Shown here: positions 5,252 to 6,772 of the stretch, in pieces
Position numbering within the stretch: position 1 is the first letter of the stretch
Layout of the letters: each line of letters begins with the position of its first letter
Source: Terriglobia bacterium
GTDB lineage: Bacteria; Acidobacteriota; Terriglobia; UBA7540
Reading direction: 5' to 3'
Assembly: GCA_030049455.1 (NCBI GenBank)
Contig: JASIKV010000269.1
Coordinates: 1-6,772 of the forward strand
DNA: 6,772 bases
Notes under the pieces: model-generated
Seen by the model: only the letters and a program-made list of their open reading frames with translations
Told to the model about the DNA's origin: nothing
The model's database searches: none
Made by a program: the position numbers and the translations under genes

Positions 5252-6442
5252 TCAATCGCCCAGAGCCGCCTCATAGGCCCGCAGGTACGTCTGCCTTTCG
5301 TTTCCCCAGTTCAGCGTTTCCTCGATGCGCTTTCGCCCGCGTGCTCCCATCTGCGTCCGCAAGGCGTCGTCTTCAAGGAGGATTTTGATTTTCTGCGCGA
5401 AGTCTTCCGGGTCGTCGTTCCTGGCATAGAGCGCGGCGTCGTCGGCCGAACGGCGCCCTTCAGTCAAATCGTAGAGCACAACCGGCAGGCGGAACGCCAT
5501 GTACTCCATAATCTTGTTCATGGTTGACTTGTCGTTCATCGTTGTGTATCGGTCCGGCGCAACTCCAAAGTCGGCAGTGCTGAAGTAGGCGGCAACATCA
5601 TCGTCGGGGAGCCTGCCCGGAAATTTTACCAAACTGTCCAGGTCCTTCCTGCTTGCCAGGACTTTCAGCTGGGGGAGTTCCGGGCCCGATCCGATGAGGA
5701 CAAACAATGTGTCTTCACAATTCCGTTGCCGGGTGAGCAGGGCAATCGATTCCAGCAGCAAGTCCAACCCATCCTGATGCCCCATGACGCCGAGATAAAC
5801 CACCAGATGGCGCCTGCCTTCTTTCAGTTCAGGCCGCGGCTCAGGAATGCGGATTCGAGACAGATCCGGGCAGCTCCGCACCACGAATGTGCGGTCGCGC
5901 GTCATGCCCCCACGCGTCAAGGCGACCTCGCGATAAGACTCATTGGTGGCAATGGAGACGCAGGCCGTCCGGAAAGTCATGCGCTCGGCCCAGCAAACCA
6001 GTTTGTATCCCCAGTCCCGCTTCTGAAACTTTGCTTCGTAGAGCTCCGGATTCAGGTCGTGGTGATCGAAGATGAACCGGACGCCGAAAAGCTTGAAGAA
6101 AAGTCCGACCAGGAAGATGGTGTCAGGGGGGTTGCACGCCTGAATGATTCGAAAGCGCGTTCGCGCATAAATGCGCAGCGCCAGCAGAAATTGACCGGCC
6201 AGTGCGATGGAATATTCCAGGGGATAGCCGAGCGGTCCCGAGGCTTCCCAGAGCCAGTGACGGTAAACCTCAATGCCCTCGAGAGTCTCGCGGCCCTTGA
6301 CGAATCCCGAGCCTTTTGGGCAAATGACGGAGACACGATAGCCCGCGTCTCGCAAGGCGCGAGCTTCCTGCATTACCCGCCGGTCGATGGGCAGAGGAAG
6401 ATTCTCGACGATGATGCAAACGGCGGGTCGCTCAGTGGACAT
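5252..6442 (-). CDS. GT4-family (GT-B fold) glycosyltransferase for polysaccharide assembly
   Basis: A 396-residue retaining glycosyltransferase with two Rossmann-like halves. The N-terminal half (about 1-200) has ENLPLPIDRRVMQEARAL (13-30), NPPDT (104-108) and FDHHDLNPELYEAKF (125-139), typical of acceptor-binding domains in O-antigen and capsule enzymes. The C-terminal half has the donor-side YLGVMGHQDGLD (216-227), IGSGPEL (250-256) and NDKSTMNKIMEYMAFRLPVV (303-322). Glu313 in this last motif matches the second Glu of the GT4 EX7E signature, while the first position is Lys305, as I recall for this STMNKIMEYMA subgroup. The protein is cytoplasmic or peripheral; short hydrophobic patches near 79-90 and 110-120 may touch the membrane. 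The ATG at 6442 has AGGGTG at 6448-6453, 5 nt upstream. It follows the partial gene at the right edge by 21 nt, which suggests one operon whose promoter is outside the window. The likely job is adding a sugar to the lipid-linked chain started by the phosphotransferase; the sugar is unknown. Confidence 0.93.
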   Translation of the reverse strand: MSTERPAVCIIVENLPLPIDRRVMQEARALRDAGYRVSVICPKGSGFVKGRETLEGIEVYRHWLWEASGPLGYPLEYSIALAGQFLLALRIYARTRFRIIQACNPPDTIFLVGLFFKLFGVRFIFDHHDLNPELYEAKFQKRDWGYKLVCWAERMTFRTACVSIATNESYREVALTRGGMTRDRTFVVRSCPDLSRIRIPEPRPELKEGRRHLVVYLGVMGHQDGLDLLLESIALLTRQRNCEDTLFVLIGSGPELPQLKVLASRKDLDSLVKFPGRLPDDDVAAYFSTADFGVAPDRYTTMNDKSTMNKIMEYMAFRLPVVLYDLTEGRRSADDAALYARNDDPEDFAQKIKILLEDDALRTQMGARGRKRIEETLNWGNERQTYLRAYEAALGD

Positions 6443-6463
6443 GCGAACACCCTAACTTAGATT

Positions 6464-6772
6464 TCACCAAAGCCCCAAACTGCCTTTGTCGGTATTTCCT
6501 TTCCCGCCGACTGCGTAAAGCAGGTGAAACAGCGTCATGACCTGCGGCCGCGGATAGGAGCGGCCATCCCGCAGAAATCCGTAGTCGCCCGTTGAATAGG
6601 CGAAACTTCCGTCAAGACGCTGCCGTTTGAGGAGCCGGCTGTAGCATCGCCCGCTCAAATCTGCTGCTTGCAAGACCCCGCTTTCAGCCGCCTCACGCAA
6701 AGCCGCCGCCAGCACGGCTGTAAAATAATCCAGCTCAGGTTTTTCATGGGCGCAGCCGGCAGCGCTCGCGCC
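6464..6772 (-). CDS. C-terminal fragment of an unrecognised protein, gene runs off the right edge
   Basis: The reading frame is open from the window edge to a TGA at 6464-6466, giving the last 102 residues. The start lies outside the window. I do not recognise the family with confidence. The visible part is mostly helical (LDYFTAVLAAALREAAESG, 15-33), followed by a segment around RLDGSFAYSTGDYGFLRDGRSYPRPQVM (53-80) and a hydrophobic helix LFHLLYAVGG (82-91). The pairing of helices with a QRLDGSF turn recalls alpha/alpha-toroid proteins such as terpene-cyclase or prenyltransferase-like folds, where QxxxGSF turns repeat, but one turn is not proof. It could instead belong to a polysaccharide lyase or another helical-barrel enzyme. 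Its stop lies 21 nt from the GT4 start on the same strand, so it probably shares an operon and a polysaccharide role. The extreme C-terminus (GNTDKGSLGLW) is soluble. Confidence 0.8.
   Translation of the reverse strand, partial: GASAAGCAHEKPELDYFTAVLAAALREAAESGVLQAADLSGRCYSRLLKRQRLDGSFAYSTGDYGFLRDGRSYPRPQVMTLFHLLYAVGGKGNTDKGSLGLW

Noticed and set aside
5726..6460. Open frame on the plus strand (244 codons)
   Set aside because: It is antisense to the GT4 gene, which has clear motifs along its length; this frame has none.

Overview
The window is a moderately GC-rich stretch of bacterial chromosome with two kinds of content. The left end (about 1-1800) carries housekeeping genes. The right part (about 2370-6772) carries envelope or extracellular polysaccharide genes. 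The taxon is not proven here. The GC level, a DUF1385 membrane protein placed just upstream of prfA, and a small zinc-ribbon protein with a Lys/Ala/Pro tail would all suit a soil Acidobacteriota (Terriglobia) genome. I give that as inference only. I see no transposase, integrase, tRNA, rRNA or CRISPR array.

Layout: the 5' part of prfA (release factor 1, minus strand, 1-447) is cut by the left edge. Upstream of it on the same strand is a DUF1385/YqhQ-like membrane protein (645-1697), with a very good sigma70-type promoter at 1752-1780. A second promoter at 1889-1917 faces the other way and drives a small zinc-ribbon protein (1971-2327). Between the two promoters, at 1799-1877, lies the most striking non-coding object in the window. 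It is two GTAG-footed hairpins in inverted orientation, with identical TTTAC loops and compensatory stem changes, enclosed by a perfect 12-bp inverted repeat. This is the architecture of a REPIN, a pair of REP sequences mobilised by RAYT/TnpA-REP transposases.

The polysaccharide section holds a membrane GT2/GT21-like glycosyltransferase (2369-3595, minus). Divergent from it is a polyprenyl-phosphate hexose-1-phosphate transferase (3798-5222, plus). Convergent with that is a GT4 glycosyltransferase (5252-6442, minus). The GT4 gene follows, with a 21-nt gap, the 3' end of an unrecognised gene running off the right edge (6464-6772, minus). In such a cluster the phosphotransferase would load the first sugar phosphate onto the lipid carrier, and the GT4 enzyme would extend the chain on the cytoplasmic face. 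The GT2 enzyme may glycosylate a lipid or a polymer at the membrane. The export and polymerisation genes (Wzx/Wzy/Wza type) are not in this window.

The coding regions are conventional. The REPIN-like element and its position between two promoters is the best candidate for follow-up. Next are the unassigned zinc-ribbon protein, the GT2 protein with a degenerate (Q/R)xxRW motif, and an operator-like dyad in front of the phosphotransferase gene.
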